Positions 10,037-18,725 of a DNA stretch of 29,232 nucleotides are shown here, piece by piece. The notes under the pieces were generated by a model. The model was not told where the DNA came from and made no database searches. It was given only the letters and a program-made list of their open reading frames with translations. Within the stretch, counting starts at the first letter, position 1. Every line of letters starts with the position of its first letter. The translations under genes and the position numbers were made by a program. Location: positions 1-29,232 of the forward strand of contig DATHET010000231.1 in the NCBI GenBank assembly GCA_035490315.1, given 5' to 3'. The DNA comes from JADJQU01 sp035490315. Lineage in GTDB: Bacteria; Planctomycetota; UBA1135; GCA-002686595.

Positions 10037-12445
10037 ATGAGCCACCCCGACGCCCCCGCTCGCCGCTCGCCGCCGTGGATGCGCACGAGCGTGCTGCTGG
10101 CGCTCGGACTCCTGTGCTTTCTTGCGCGCGTGTCGGCGCCGCGCGACAGCGCCGCCCTCGACCTCGATCAGACCTACCAGCAGGTGCTCGGCGTCGCCTT
10201 GAGCCAGGGGCTGCGCTTCGGCCGCGAGATCGTCTTCACCAGCGGGCCGCTGGCTTACTTCTCGTGGTCGCCCTTCGATCCAGAGCTCTACGCCGAAAAA
10301 CTGTGGCTGTGGGAAGTGCTGTTCGGCAGTTGCGTCGCCTTCCTGCTTTTCCTGCGACTCGCGCGGCGCGGGACGTGGCTGGACATGGCCGTGGGAGCCC
10401 TGATCCTGATCGTGCTGCCGATGCCGGAGGACGCGTGGCTCTTCGCTGTCGGACTCGTCGCCTGCGAGCTGGAGCTCGGCGCGGGTCCGGAAGCGAACGC
10501 GCGTCTCGGGGGTTGGATGCGAGCTCTGCCGCGCCTGCTCGCCATGCTCGTGCTCTCGCTGTTGACGCTGGTCAAGGTCACTTCGCTGACCTTCGCCCTG
10601 GTCTGTGTCGCGATCCTGGTACTGCGCGCCGCATCGAGCTCTGGAATCCGCGGAGTGCTGCGCTGCCTCGGCGCATTCGTCCTGGTCCAGTGCCTGGTGT
10701 GGCTGTGCATCGGCCAGAAGCTGCAGGATCTGCCGGCCTATTTCTCGAGCTCGATCGAGCTGGCGTCAGGATTCGATTCCGCGATGAGCCAGCCGCCGAC
10801 TTTGCTCGCCATCGTGCTGTGCTGCCTGTGCCTTTCGATCGGCGTGATCCTGTGCGCGGTCTATGCCCGCGATGCGCGGCTCGCGAGCGGAAGATGGAAG
10901 CTGGACGCGCCGCGAGCCCAGGCCCTGCTGGTCGCCGCCGCGCTGCTGCTCGCGTACAAGGCGGGATTCACGCGCGCCAGCGATCACATCGTGACTTTCT
11001 TCAGCGCGGCGATGATCGCCCCCTTGTTCCTCGTGCCTCTCGGGCCCGCTGCCGATCCGGTTGCGGCTTGGAACAATTCGCGTTTGCGCTGCGGCGTGGC
11101 GCTGCTCACCGCGGTCTGCGCCATGGCGACCACGACGATCGGCCTGCATTCGCCGAGCGAAACCCTCGAGGCCTGCGGGAAGCGGATGCGCAACGCGGTG
11201 ACCTGGATCAGCCATCCCAAGGTCGTGCGCCAGGCCCTCGAGAATTCGCGCGCGAGGCTGGCCGCGAAGCATGCGCTGCCGCGAACGAAAGCGATCGTGG
11301 GCACGCGCAGCATCTCCGCCTTTGCCCAGGGGGACGGCGTGATTTTTTTGAACGGCCTGCGCTGGAAACCGCGGCCGGTGTTCCAGTCCTTCTCGGTTTT
11401 CACCCAGCGCACGGCGCGCGAGAACGCGGCCTTTCTCGCCAGCAGCGCGGGTCCCGACTTCGTGCTGTGGCGCGCCGGTTTCATCGACCTGCGCCTGGCG
11501 TCGAGCGAGGATCCCCTCTCGGTCCAGGTGCTGCTGCGCGATTTCCAGTTGCGCGCGAACGAAAGCGAATTCCTGCTGCTCGAGCGGGCCGTGGCGCGCA
11601 CCAGCGGCCCGCGCACGCTCGCGGCGCGCGGCGAGGTCGCCTGGGGCGAGCGCTTCGAGTTGCCCGCGGACGACGCGCCGCTGGTGCTCGAGGCCAGCAT
11701 CCGCCCGTCGCTGCGCGGAAAGCTGCGCGGCGCGCTGTACCAGACGCCCGAGGTCTTCGTCGATCTCGAATTCGCATCGGGCGAGGCCGGCACGCGCCGC
11801 ATCGCTCCCTTCGCCCTGGAGGCCGGCGTGGTGCTGCAACCCTGGCTGCCGACCAAGGAAGATTGGATCGCCTTCGCGCGCGGCAAGCCGAACACGCACG
11901 TCGTCGCCATGCGGTTTCGGACGCGGGTCGCGGGCGCCTTCGCTCCGCGGATCCCCTGGGAAATCCAGCGAGCACCGGAGCTCGCCGCGCGCGATCTGGA
12001 TCCGGCGCGCGCGTTCGAGCTGGTGCTGGGAGCCGCCGGCGATCTGCCGCTGCGCTACGAATCGGAAGTGGCTCCTGAGTTCGCAGCCTGGGGCGTGGAG
12101 CCGGTCATGGCCTTCGCCCAGACACCCGCGCGCCTGGTGTTCGCCGCAGGTCCCGGGAGCGTGCGGCTGAAGGCGCGCTTCACCGTGCCGCCCTGGATCA
12201 CCAAGGCGCCGGGATTCGCGGGAGTGAGCGCGGTCGTGCTCGCGAAGGAAGCCGACTCCGAGAAAGAGTGCGCGCGCTTCGAGCTGGGCTCCGGCGTCGG
12301 CGACCATCCATCGTCCACATCGCGGATCGATCTCGAGGTGAGCTTCGAGAGCGCGGGAGAATTGATCCTCGATTTCCAGCCGGCGCCAGGCGGCGATCCC
12401 GCCACGGCGCGAGTCGGCTTCTGCGACTTGCGCGTCGTGCGTTAG
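10037..12445 (+). CDS. Large polytopic membrane protein of unknown function (paralogue B), GT-C-like N-terminus
   Basis: This is an 802-residue homologue of the protein at 6942-9347, with the same order of blocks along the whole length, so the pair arose by gene duplication. The N-terminus has a membrane segment (about 17-32), then LDLDQTYQQVLG (Asp44, Tyr47) and GREIVFTSGPLAYFSW. About nine hydrophobic segments reach to about residue 375, followed by a soluble C-terminal domain. Conserved blocks in that domain include LRWKPRPVFQSFSVFTQR, GPDFVLWRAGFIDLRL and SEDPLSVQVLLRDFQL. The function is unknown; the GT-C resemblance is a topology and motif argument only. It converges with dinB, with 34 bp between the stops. 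Confidence 0.85.
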   Translation: MSHPDAPARRSPPWMRTSVLLALGLLCFLARVSAPRDSAALDLDQTYQQVLGVALSQGLRFGREIVFTSGPLAYFSWSPFDPELYAEKLWLWEVLFGSCVAFLLFLRLARRGTWLDMAVGALILIVLPMPEDAWLFAVGLVACELELGAGPEANARLGGWMRALPRLLAMLVLSLLTLVKVTSLTFALVCVAILVLRAASSSGIRGVLRCLGAFVLVQCLVWLCIGQKLQDLPAYFSSSIELASGFDSAMSQPPTLLAIVLCCLCLSIGVILCAVYARDARLASGRWKLDAPRAQALLVAAALLLAYKAGFTRASDHIVTFFSAAMIAPLFLVPLGPAADPVAAWNNSRLRCGVALLTAVCAMATTTIGLHSPSETLEACGKRMRNAVTWISHPKVVRQALENSRARLAAKHALPRTKAIVGTRSISAFAQGDGVIFLNGLRWKPRPVFQSFSVFTQRTARENAAFLASSAGPDFVLWRAGFIDLRLASSEDPLSVQVLLRDFQLRANESEFLLLERAVARTSGPRTLAARGEVAWGERFELPADDAPLVLEASIRPSLRGKLRGALYQTPEVFVDLEFASGEAGTRRIAPFALEAGVVLQPWLPTKEDWIAFARGKPNTHVVAMRFRTRVAGAFAPRIPWEIQRAPELAARDLDPARAFELVLGAAGDLPLRYESEVAPEFAAWGVEPVMAFAQTPARLVFAAGPGSVRLKARFTVPPWITKAPGFAGVSAVVLAKEADSEKECARFELGSGVGDHPSSTSRIDLEVSFESAGELILDFQPAPGGDPATARVGFCDLRVVR

Positions 12446-12482
12446 TGTCGTGATCGAGCCCGGCTCCGTACCGACAACACTA
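12443..12482. terminator. Inverted repeat between convergent stops
   Basis: TAGTGT at 12443-12448 pairs with ACACTA at 12477-12482, and a CG pair extends the stem past a bulge. The two arms contain the stop codons of the rightward membrane protein and of the leftward dinB. No T-tract is present. It may be a weak bidirectional 3'-end structure. Confidence 0.25.
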
Positions 12483-13685
12483 GCGCATGCGTGAGGAGGC
12501 GAGCAGGCTGGCGGGGACGACCGTGCGGGCGCCGTACTTCTTGCGCAGCTTGTCGATGCTCGCCGTCGCGCGCTCGAGGCGTTCGGTTCCCGGCTCGCCC
12601 TGGGTATTGGTCAGCGCGGAGCCGAAGAGATCGCCTTGGATCGGAGTGCGCACGTCCTCGAGGGAACTGACCTGGACACCGAGCAGGCGCAGCGCGCCGG
12701 GCGGCGTGCGCGCGAAGAGCCCGCGCGCCGCCGAGTAGATCCGGGGCCCCAGATTCGTCGCGAAATCCAGGGTGAAACTGCGCGTGACGGTCTTGAAGTT
12801 CCCGTAGCGCGCCTTGATCGAGATCGTGCGGCCGCGCAGGCCTCGGTCGCGCAGGCGCTCGCCCAGCTCCTCGCAGAATTGCAACAGCGCGAGCAGGAGC
12901 TTCTCGCGGTCGGACACGTCCTGCTCGAAGGTCCGCTCGACGGAATAGGACTTCTCCTCGCGGCGCGGATTGACGCGGCGAGAATCGATTCCGTGGGCGA
13001 GCTCGTGGATCCACGCGCCGCTGGCGCCGAAGCGAGCCAGGACCTCGTCGCGCGGTCGCGCCGCGAGCTCGCCGATGGTGCGCACGCCGAGCGCTTCGAG
13101 GCGCTTGGCCGTGCGCGGACCGACTCCGAAGATGGCGCTGACCGGCAGCGGGTCGAGCAGCGTACGCACCTCTTCCGGTCGGATCACGCGGAAGCCGTCG
13201 GGCTTGTCCATGTCGCTGGCGAGCTTGGCCAGGAACTTGGTCGGCGCCACGCCGACCGATGCGACCAGTCCGGTGTTGCGCAGGATGTCGCGCTTGATCG
13301 CGCGCCCGATCTCGATCGCGTCGCCGAACAGGCGCTCGCATCCCGCGACGTCGAGGAAGGCCTCGTCCAAGGACAGGGGCTCGACCAGCGGCGTGTACGA
13401 GCGGAACACTTCCATGATGCGCCGACTCTCGCGCGTGTAGCGCTCGAAGTCGGGCGGCACCAGCACCAGCTGCGGGCACAGGGACAGGGCCTGGCCGGTC
13501 GGCATCGCGGAGCGCACGCCGAATTTGCGAGCGGCGTAGCTCGCGCTCGCGATCACGCCGCGCTGGTGCGCGCCGCCTCCCACGCACACCGGCAAGTCCG
13601 CCAGACTTGGATTGTCGCGCACTTCGACGGCGGTGTAGAACGCGTCCATGTCGACGTGCAGGATCGTGATCGGCGCGGTCGTCAT
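12480..13685 (-). CDS. dinB: DNA polymerase IV (Y-family, DinB)
   Basis: DinB is an error-prone translesion polymerase. The 401-residue protein has the catalytic motifs HVDMDAFY (Asp12) and LSLDEAF (Asp107, Glu108), plus VASVGVAPTKFLAK and the helix-hairpin-helix IFGVGPRTAKRLEALG. A little-finger domain follows at about 245-360. The ATG at 13685 is chosen; a TTG two codons upstream (13691) is possible. The usual C-terminal beta-clamp peptide is not evident. It is divergent from oleA, with 122 bp between the starts. I see no LexA-box-like palindrome there, so SOS control is not supported. Confidence 0.95.
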   Translation of the reverse strand: MTTAPITILHVDMDAFYTAVEVRDNPSLADLPVCVGGGAHQRGVIASASYAARKFGVRSAMPTGQALSLCPQLVLVPPDFERYTRESRRIMEVFRSYTPLVEPLSLDEAFLDVAGCERLFGDAIEIGRAIKRDILRNTGLVASVGVAPTKFLAKLASDMDKPDGFRVIRPEEVRTLLDPLPVSAIFGVGPRTAKRLEALGVRTIGELAARPRDEVLARFGASGAWIHELAHGIDSRRVNPRREEKSYSVERTFEQDVSDREKLLLALLQFCEELGERLRDRGLRGRTISIKARYGNFKTVTRSFTLDFATNLGPRIYSAARGLFARTPPGALRLLGVQVSSLEDVRTPIQGDLFGSALTNTQGEPGTERLERATASIDKLRKKYGARTVVPASLLASSRMR

Positions 13686-13792
13686 CGCCAACAGGGTGCA
13701 CGGAGACGCGGTGATACGTCAACTGGAGTTCCCCTCCGCCGACCTCGCGCGCCATCGAACACGCGTTCTGGCGGCCTGGGAGCCGGTTGAGC

Positions 13793-13798
13793 TACCGT
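13793..13798 (+). promoter_or_regulatory. Candidate -10 hexamer of a leaderless oleA promoter
   Basis: TACCGT ends 9 nt before the oleA ATG, the same spacing as at polA and thrS, and no Shine-Dalgarno sequence is present. The hexamer is a poor consensus match and no -35 is clear. The 122 bp between dinB and oleA must hold both divergent promoters. Confidence 0.25.
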
Positions 13799-13807
13799 AG
13801 CGGGCTC

Positions 13808-14839
13808 ATGCGTTTTCGCGACGTGGTCGTGGCCGGCATGGCCCATGTGCTGCCCGACGAGGTCGTGACCTCGACGGAGCTCGAGTCGCGCCTCCTGCCT
13901 TTGTACTCGCGACTCGGGCTGCGCGTCGGTCGCTTGGAGTTGATGACCGGCATCCGCGAGCGACGCTTCTTCGCGAAGGGAACTCTGCCTTCGAGCATCG
14001 CCTCGCGCGCCGGCGAAGTCGCGCTGCGCGAGAGCGCGCTCGCGCGCGAACGCATCGGCTTGATCGTGCACGCCTCGGTCTGTCGCGACGGCTTGGAGCC
14101 GTCGACCGCGTCCGTGGTGCACCGCGCGCTCGAGCTGCCGGCGACGGCCGTGGCCTTCGACCTGTCGAACGCCTGCCTCGGTTTCGCCAACGCGCTCACG
14201 CTCGCTGCCGCGCAGATCGAGAGCGGCACCCTGAGCGCGGCGGTGATCGTCGCAGCCGAGGATGGACGCGCGCTCGTCGACGCGACCGTCGAAGCTCTGC
14301 TCGCGCGCGGAACCAAACAGGATCTCAAGCGCGCCTTCGCGTCGCTGACCATCGGCGCCGGCGGCGCGGCCTGGGTGCTCGCGCACCGTTCGCTCGCGCC
14401 CGACTCGCCGCGCTTCACGAGCTCGACGGCGCTCGCCGACACGCACAGCGTCGACCTGTGCCACGGCGAGCGCGTCGACGGCGCGAGCGGTCCCTTGATG
14501 GAGACCGACTCGGAGGCGCTGCTGCACGCGGGCAACGCGCTCGCCGCGCGCACCTTCGAGGTCTACCTGGAGGAGCTCGGTTGGAAGCGTGAGGACATCC
14601 AGCGCGTGGTCACGCACCAGGTGGGCGTTGCTCACCGCAGGCTGCTCTTGTCGACTCTGGGGCTCGCCTGGGAGATCGACTTCCCCACCGTCGAGCGACT
14701 CGGCAACATGGGCTCGGTGTCGCTGCCCCTCTCGTTCCACCAGGCGCTGGATCAAGGCTTCATCACGCGAGGCCAGCGCGTCGCGCTGCTCGGCATCGGC
14801 AGCGGGCTGCACTGCATGATGCTGTCGATCGAGACCTGA
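13808..14839 (+). CDS. oleA: OleA: acyl-CoA head-to-head condensing thiolase
   Basis: OleA joins two fatty acyl thioesters by a non-decarboxylative Claisen condensation to a 2-alkyl-3-ketoalkanoic acid, the first step of long-chain olefin synthesis. The 343-residue protein has the thiolase fold. Cys123 in NACLGFAN is the nucleophile. Glu97 in DGLEPSTAS, His270 in THQVG and Asn300 in LGNMG keep the spacing of Glu117, Cys143, His285 and Asn315 in Xanthomonas campestris OleA (26 residues Glu-Cys, 30 residues His-Asn). The N-terminus MRFRDVVVAGMAHV aligns with OleA, which supports the ATG at 13808 over the TTG at 13787. FabH is the alternative, but the LEPSTAS block and the neighbouring oleBCD argue for OleA. 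The gene stands apart from oleBCD, 168 bp before the regulator. Confidence 0.93.
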   Translation: MRFRDVVVAGMAHVLPDEVVTSTELESRLLPLYSRLGLRVGRLELMTGIRERRFFAKGTLPSSIASRAGEVALRESALARERIGLIVHASVCRDGLEPSTASVVHRALELPATAVAFDLSNACLGFANALTLAAAQIESGTLSAAVIVAAEDGRALVDATVEALLARGTKQDLKRAFASLTIGAGGAAWVLAHRSLAPDSPRFTSSTALADTHSVDLCHGERVDGASGPLMETDSEALLHAGNALAARTFEVYLEELGWKREDIQRVVTHQVGVAHRRLLLSTLGLAWEIDFPTVERLGNMGSVSLPLSFHQALDQGFITRGQRVALLGIGSGLHCMMLSIET

Positions 14840-14895
14840 GCGGCCGCTCTCGGGCAGGTCGGGGGAACCCGCCCGGCCTAGCAGGGGCAGAAAGA

Positions 14896-14925
14896 GGCCC
14901 CTCCAGGCCCAGGGAGGCCGATTTT
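14896..14925 (+). terminator. Weak terminator-like hairpin after oleA
   Basis: GGCC (14896-14899) plus TCC pairs with GGA plus GGCC (14916-14919), with a two-base bulge, and is followed by GATTTT. It lies about 57 bp after the oleA stop and before the regulator promoter region. If real, it makes oleA a separate transcript. Confidence 0.3.
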
Positions 14926-14979
14926 GCACTCCGCGGTGGAATCCAGGGCCCCTGTCGCGCATAAGATGCGCTCACAGAG

Positions 14980-14995
14980 TTCAGATAAATCTGAA
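14980..14995. promoter_or_regulatory. Perfect 16 bp palindrome, candidate operator of the GbsR/MarR-type regulator
   Basis: TTCAGATAAATCTGAA has 7 bp arms that match perfectly around a central AA. It is conspicuously A+T-rich in G+C-rich DNA. It ends 12 bp before the ATG (15008) of a MarR-superfamily gene, where such regulators usually bind to repress themselves and their operon. A TAAGAT (14962-14967) just upstream may be the -10 box. I did not find a second full copy in the window. Confidence 0.6.
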
Positions 14996-15007
14996 ATCCG
15001 TGACCCC

Positions 15008-15730
15008 ATGGGACTCAAACAACCGACGCCTGCCCACACCACCGACGACGACCACCCTGTCCAGGTTCCCTGGCCCGGACTCGACGATCAGCTCGCGGCC
15101 CAGCTCCCCGACTTCGAGCAGTTCTTCAAGACCTTCGGGTTCAAGCGCATCCACGGGCGCATCTGGGGCTTGCTCGTGCTCGCTGGCCAGCCGCTGTCGA
15201 TGCGCGAGATCTCCGATTACTTGAAGCTCAGCCAGGGTGCGTCGAGCACCGCCCTGACCGAGCTGACCGAGTGGGGCACGATCACCTCCGAGTTCGATCC
15301 ACAACGGCGCTGCCAGCTGCACGCGCCGGTCTCGAACACGCTTTCGATCGTGGCCACGGTGCTGCGCCGTCGCGAGCAGGTGGTGTTCCAGCACTTCAAG
15401 CTCTCGGCCACGCGCACCCTCGCCTACGTCACCGAGCGCTATGGCGACAAGGATCCGCGCGTGTTCACGCTGCGCTCGATCATCTCGACCTGCGAGATCG
15501 CCGAGAGCGTCATGCAGCTGGTCGTCGGAGCCGTGGCCAACGCGCTCGACGACTCCGAATCGATCCTGTCGAAAGCGATCCACACCGCGCTGCGCATCGG
15601 CGTGGTCGGACCGTCGAAGCTCCTGCTCGGACGTCCGCGCGTCAAGCGCGCCGCTCTCGACGCCGCGGCGAAAGACAGCGAGCGTCGCTCCGCACGCCAA
15701 CCCGGGCCGCGGAAGGTCGGACGTGATTGA
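15008..15730 (+). CDS. GbsR/MarR-type winged-helix transcriptional regulator
   Basis: A 240-residue protein with a winged helix at about residues 45-105 (RIHGRIWGLLVLAGQPLS, then ISDYLKLSQGASSTALTEL), followed by a helical region (about 115-200) and a basic tail. The pattern of helix-turn-helix then LTEWG and a wing is that of the GbsR family within the MarR superfamily. The ATG at 15008 is chosen because the palindrome at 14980-14995 would otherwise be coding; in-frame TTG (14924) and ATG (14966) starts are possible. The 3' end overlaps the ketosynthase start by 8 bp, so it leads the acyl-assembly/oleBCD run and probably controls it in response to an acyl or lipid ligand (inference). Confidence 0.85.
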   Translation: MGLKQPTPAHTTDDDHPVQVPWPGLDDQLAAQLPDFEQFFKTFGFKRIHGRIWGLLVLAGQPLSMREISDYLKLSQGASSTALTELTEWGTITSEFDPQRRCQLHAPVSNTLSIVATVLRRREQVVFQHFKLSATRTLAYVTERYGDKDPRVFTLRSIISTCEIAESVMQLVVGAVANALDDSESILSKAIHTALRIGVVGPSKLLLGRPRVKRAALDAAAKDSERRSARQPGPRKVGRD

Positions 15731-16985
15731 CCTGCCCCGCGTGGTGATCACCGGCGTGGGATTGACGAGCCCGAACGGCGACAGTCTGCCGGAGTTCCGC
15801 AAGAACCTGCTCGAGGGCGTGTCCGGCGTCGAGGAGTATTCGATCCGACACGTCGGCCAGACGCTGGCGGGCGTGTGCCACTTCGACACGCTGCGCTACC
15901 AGAAGAAAAAGGAAGTCCGGCGCGGCACACGCGCGGGCGGGATCGCGATCTGGTGCGCGAACCAGGCGCTGGAGGATGCTGGCCTGGCGACGAGCGCGGA
16001 GGCTCCGAGCGCAGCACCTCGGTACTCTCCCGCGCGCACCGGCGTGTTCACGGGGATCACCGAGCACGGCAACGTCGAGACCGAGAACCAGATCCACGAA
16101 GTCGCGCAGTACGGCTTCGACTTGAGCTTCTGGTCGCACCACCACAATCCGCGCACGGTCGCGAACAACCCCGCGGGCGAGGTGACCTTGAACCTCGGCA
16201 TCAGCGGGCCGGCCTACTCGCTCGGCGGCGCCTGCGCCGCGGGCAACCTGGGTCTCATCCACGGCGCGCAGATGCTGCAGCTCGGACTGGTCGATCTCTC
16301 GCTCGGCGGCGGAGTCAGCGAGTCGATCCACACCTTCGGCATTTTCGCGAGCTTTCGTGCCCAGGGCGCGCTGGCTCGCCACGCCGATCCGAAGCGGGCT
16401 TCGCGGCCCTTCGATCTCGCGCGCAATGGCATCGTCGTCGCCGAGGGAGGCTGTCTCTTTGCCATGGAGCGGCTCGACGACGCGCTGGCGCGCGGAGCGA
16501 AGATCTACGGCGAGCTGCTCGGCTACCACGTCAATTCCGACGCGACGGACTTCGTGCTGCCCGATGCCCGCGGCCAGGAGACCTGCATGCGCGGAGCCCT
16601 CGCCCACTCTGGGATCGACGCGCGCGACATCGACGTGGTCAACACCCACGCCACGTCGACGCCCTCGGGCGACATCATCGAGGCGGAAGCGATCCGACGC
16701 GTCTTCGACGAAGCGCCCGACACGTACATCAACAACACGAAGAGCTACATCGGCCACGCCATGGGCGCCGCCGGCGCGCTCGAGCTCGCGGGGAACCTGC
16801 CCGGCTTCGAGGACGGCCTGGTCCATCCGACGATCAACGTCGAAGCCCTCGATCCCGCCTGTGCTCTGCGCAACCTCGTGGTCAACGAACCCATCCGCAC
16901 CCGGCGCGCGAAGACCGTGCTCAACATGTCTTTCGGCATGCTGGGCATCAATTCCGCCGTCGTGGTGAGCCGCTACGAAAGCTGA
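15723..16985 (+). CDS. FabF-like beta-ketoacyl-ACP synthase with altered gate motif
   Basis: KAS I/II-type condensing enzyme of 420 residues that extends acyl-ACP with malonyl-ACP. The Cys-His-His triad is present: Cys171 in GGACAAGN, His309 in VNTHATSTPSGD and His345 in SYIGHAMGAAG, with Lys340. The usual C-terminal GFGGTN loop, which carries the gating Phe (Phe400 in E. coli FabF), reads GMLGIN here, so that Phe appears to be Met. The start is GTG at 15723, preceded by GGAAGG at a good distance and overlapping the regulator by 8 bp. An upstream in-frame extension lies within the regulator gene and does not resemble a ketosynthase. The company of ACP, dehydratase, enoyl reductase and Ole proteins suggests a dedicated chain-building role. 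Confidence 0.93.
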   Translation: MIDLPRVVITGVGLTSPNGDSLPEFRKNLLEGVSGVEEYSIRHVGQTLAGVCHFDTLRYQKKKEVRRGTRAGGIAIWCANQALEDAGLATSAEAPSAAPRYSPARTGVFTGITEHGNVETENQIHEVAQYGFDLSFWSHHHNPRTVANNPAGEVTLNLGISGPAYSLGGACAAGNLGLIHGAQMLQLGLVDLSLGGGVSESIHTFGIFASFRAQGALARHADPKRASRPFDLARNGIVVAEGGCLFAMERLDDALARGAKIYGELLGYHVNSDATDFVLPDARGQETCMRGALAHSGIDARDIDVVNTHATSTPSGDIIEAEAIRRVFDEAPDTYINNTKSYIGHAMGAAGALELAGNLPGFEDGLVHPTINVEALDPACALRNLVVNEPIRTRRAKTVLNMSFGMLGINSAVVVSRYES

Positions 16986-17014
16986 AACGTCCCCCAAGGC
17001 CAACACTCGAACCC

Positions 17015-17290
<276 letters not shown>

Positions 17291-17309
17291 GCGGGCGCGG
17301 CCTGACTCC

Positions 17310-18725
17310 GTGGGCTACGACACCCTGATCATCGGCGCGGGCATGAGCGGGCTCGCCGCGGGCATCCGGCTCGCGCAGTTCGATCGCCGCGTGTTGATCG
17401 TCGAGCGCCATTCGTTGTGGGGCGGGTTGAACTCGTTCTACAAGTTGAAGGGCCGCATTTTCGACAGCGGCCTGCACGCCCTGACCAATTACGTGCGCAA
17501 GGGCACGCCGGGCGTTCCGCTGACGCGCATCCTGCGCCAGCTGCGCATCGGCTACGACGAGCTCGAGCTCGGCGCCCAGGGACACTCGGAGATCCGCTTC
17601 GACGGACGCAGGCTCGAGTTCACCAACGACCCCGAAGTTTTCTTCGCCGAGATCGCGCGCGAGTTTCCGCGCGAGATCGATGGATTTCGGCGCCTGGTGG
17701 CCGAGCTGCCGGGCTACGACGCGGTGCTCGAGCGCGGGGAGGGCTCGGCGCGAGCGGAGCTGGCTCGCTACCTCGGCGATCCGGAGCTGATCGAGAGCCT
17801 GATGCTGCCCCTGTGCATCTACGGCAGCGCGCGCGAAGACGACCTCGACTGGGATCAGTTCGTGATCCTGTTCCGCGCGATCTTCCTCGAGGGATTCAGC
17901 CGTCCCGAAGGCGGCATCAAGGCCCTGCTCGAGCTGCTGCTGCGTCGCTACAAGAAAGTCGGCGGCGAGCTGCGGATGAATTGCGGCGTCGAGCGCATCC
18001 TCGTGCGCGACGGTGCCGCTGTCGGCGTGCGCCTCACTTCCGGAGAAGAGATCCTGGCCGAGCGCGTGTTCTCCTCGGCGGGCCATGCGGAGACGCTGCG
18101 CCTGGTCGACGGCGACGACGCCAGGCTTTCAGCGCACAGGCGCGCCGCGGAAGCGAACCTCGGCCAGCTGAGTTTCCTCGAATCGATCTCGGTGCTCGAC
18201 GTTCAACCCGCCGACCTGGGCTTCGACGCGACCGTGAGCTTCTTCAACCACGGGAATAGCTTCCGCTACCGCCGCCCTGACGCGGGGATCGACGTGCAGA
18301 GCGGCGTGGTCTGCTCGCCGAACAATTTCGCGCGGAAAACGCCGCTGAGCGATGGTTTCGTGCGCATCACGGCCCTCGCCAACCACGCCGTGTGGACTTC
18401 GCTTCCCGAGCACGAGTACCGCGCGCGCAAGGAGAGCGCGGCCGATCGGATGCTCGAGTCCGCGGCCCTCGCGATCCCCGCGCTCGCGCGCGTGCGCGAG
18501 CACACCGTGTTCCGCGACACCTTCACGCCGCGCACGATCCAGCACTACACCGGCCATCTCGGCGGCGCGGTCTACGGCTCGCCCAGGAAGCAGCGCGACG
18601 GATCGAGCGGCATCGCGCGACTCTCGCTGGTCGGAACCGATCAGGGAATGCTCGGGATCGTCGGCGCGATGCTCTCGGGGATCACGATCGCCAACCACCA
18701 GGCCTTGATGGAGGTTTCACGGTGA
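17310..18725 (+). CDS. CrtI/phytoene-desaturase-like FAD oxidoreductase (first of pair)
   Basis: A 471-residue flavoprotein of the phytoene desaturase/carotenoid isomerase/retinol saturase superfamily. The N-terminal Rossmann motif is IIGAGMSGLAAG (GAGMSG at 9-14), followed by ERHSLWGGL and GRIFDSGLHAL. The C-terminal FAD-binding end contains GHLGGAVYG and GMLGIVGAMLSG. The start is GTG at 17310; the next ATG would remove the Rossmann motif. The stop overlaps the next gene by 4 bp (GTGA). No crtB, crtE or crtY-like gene is nearby, so acyl-chain desaturation, saturation or isomerisation is likelier than carotenoid synthesis, but the substrate is unknown. Confidence 0.88.
   Translation: MGYDTLIIGAGMSGLAAGIRLAQFDRRVLIVERHSLWGGLNSFYKLKGRIFDSGLHALTNYVRKGTPGVPLTRILRQLRIGYDELELGAQGHSEIRFDGRRLEFTNDPEVFFAEIAREFPREIDGFRRLVAELPGYDAVLERGEGSARAELARYLGDPELIESLMLPLCIYGSAREDDLDWDQFVILFRAIFLEGFSRPEGGIKALLELLLRRYKKVGGELRMNCGVERILVRDGAAVGVRLTSGEEILAERVFSSAGHAETLRLVDGDDARLSAHRRAAEANLGQLSFLESISVLDVQPADLGFDATVSFFNHGNSFRYRRPDAGIDVQSGVVCSPNNFARKTPLSDGFVRITALANHAVWTSLPEHEYRARKESAADRMLESAALAIPALARVREHTVFRDTFTPRTIQHYTGHLGGAVYGSPRKQRDGSSGIARLSLVGTDQGMLGIVGAMLSGITIANHQALMEVSR

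Noticed and set aside
12442..13755. 437-codon minus-strand frame overlapping dinB
   Set aside because: The alternative frame at 12480-13685 carries all DinB catalytic motifs, and this one carries none.
13686..13807. SOS (LexA) box upstream of dinB
   Set aside because: I found no LexA-type palindrome in the 122 bp between dinB and oleA.
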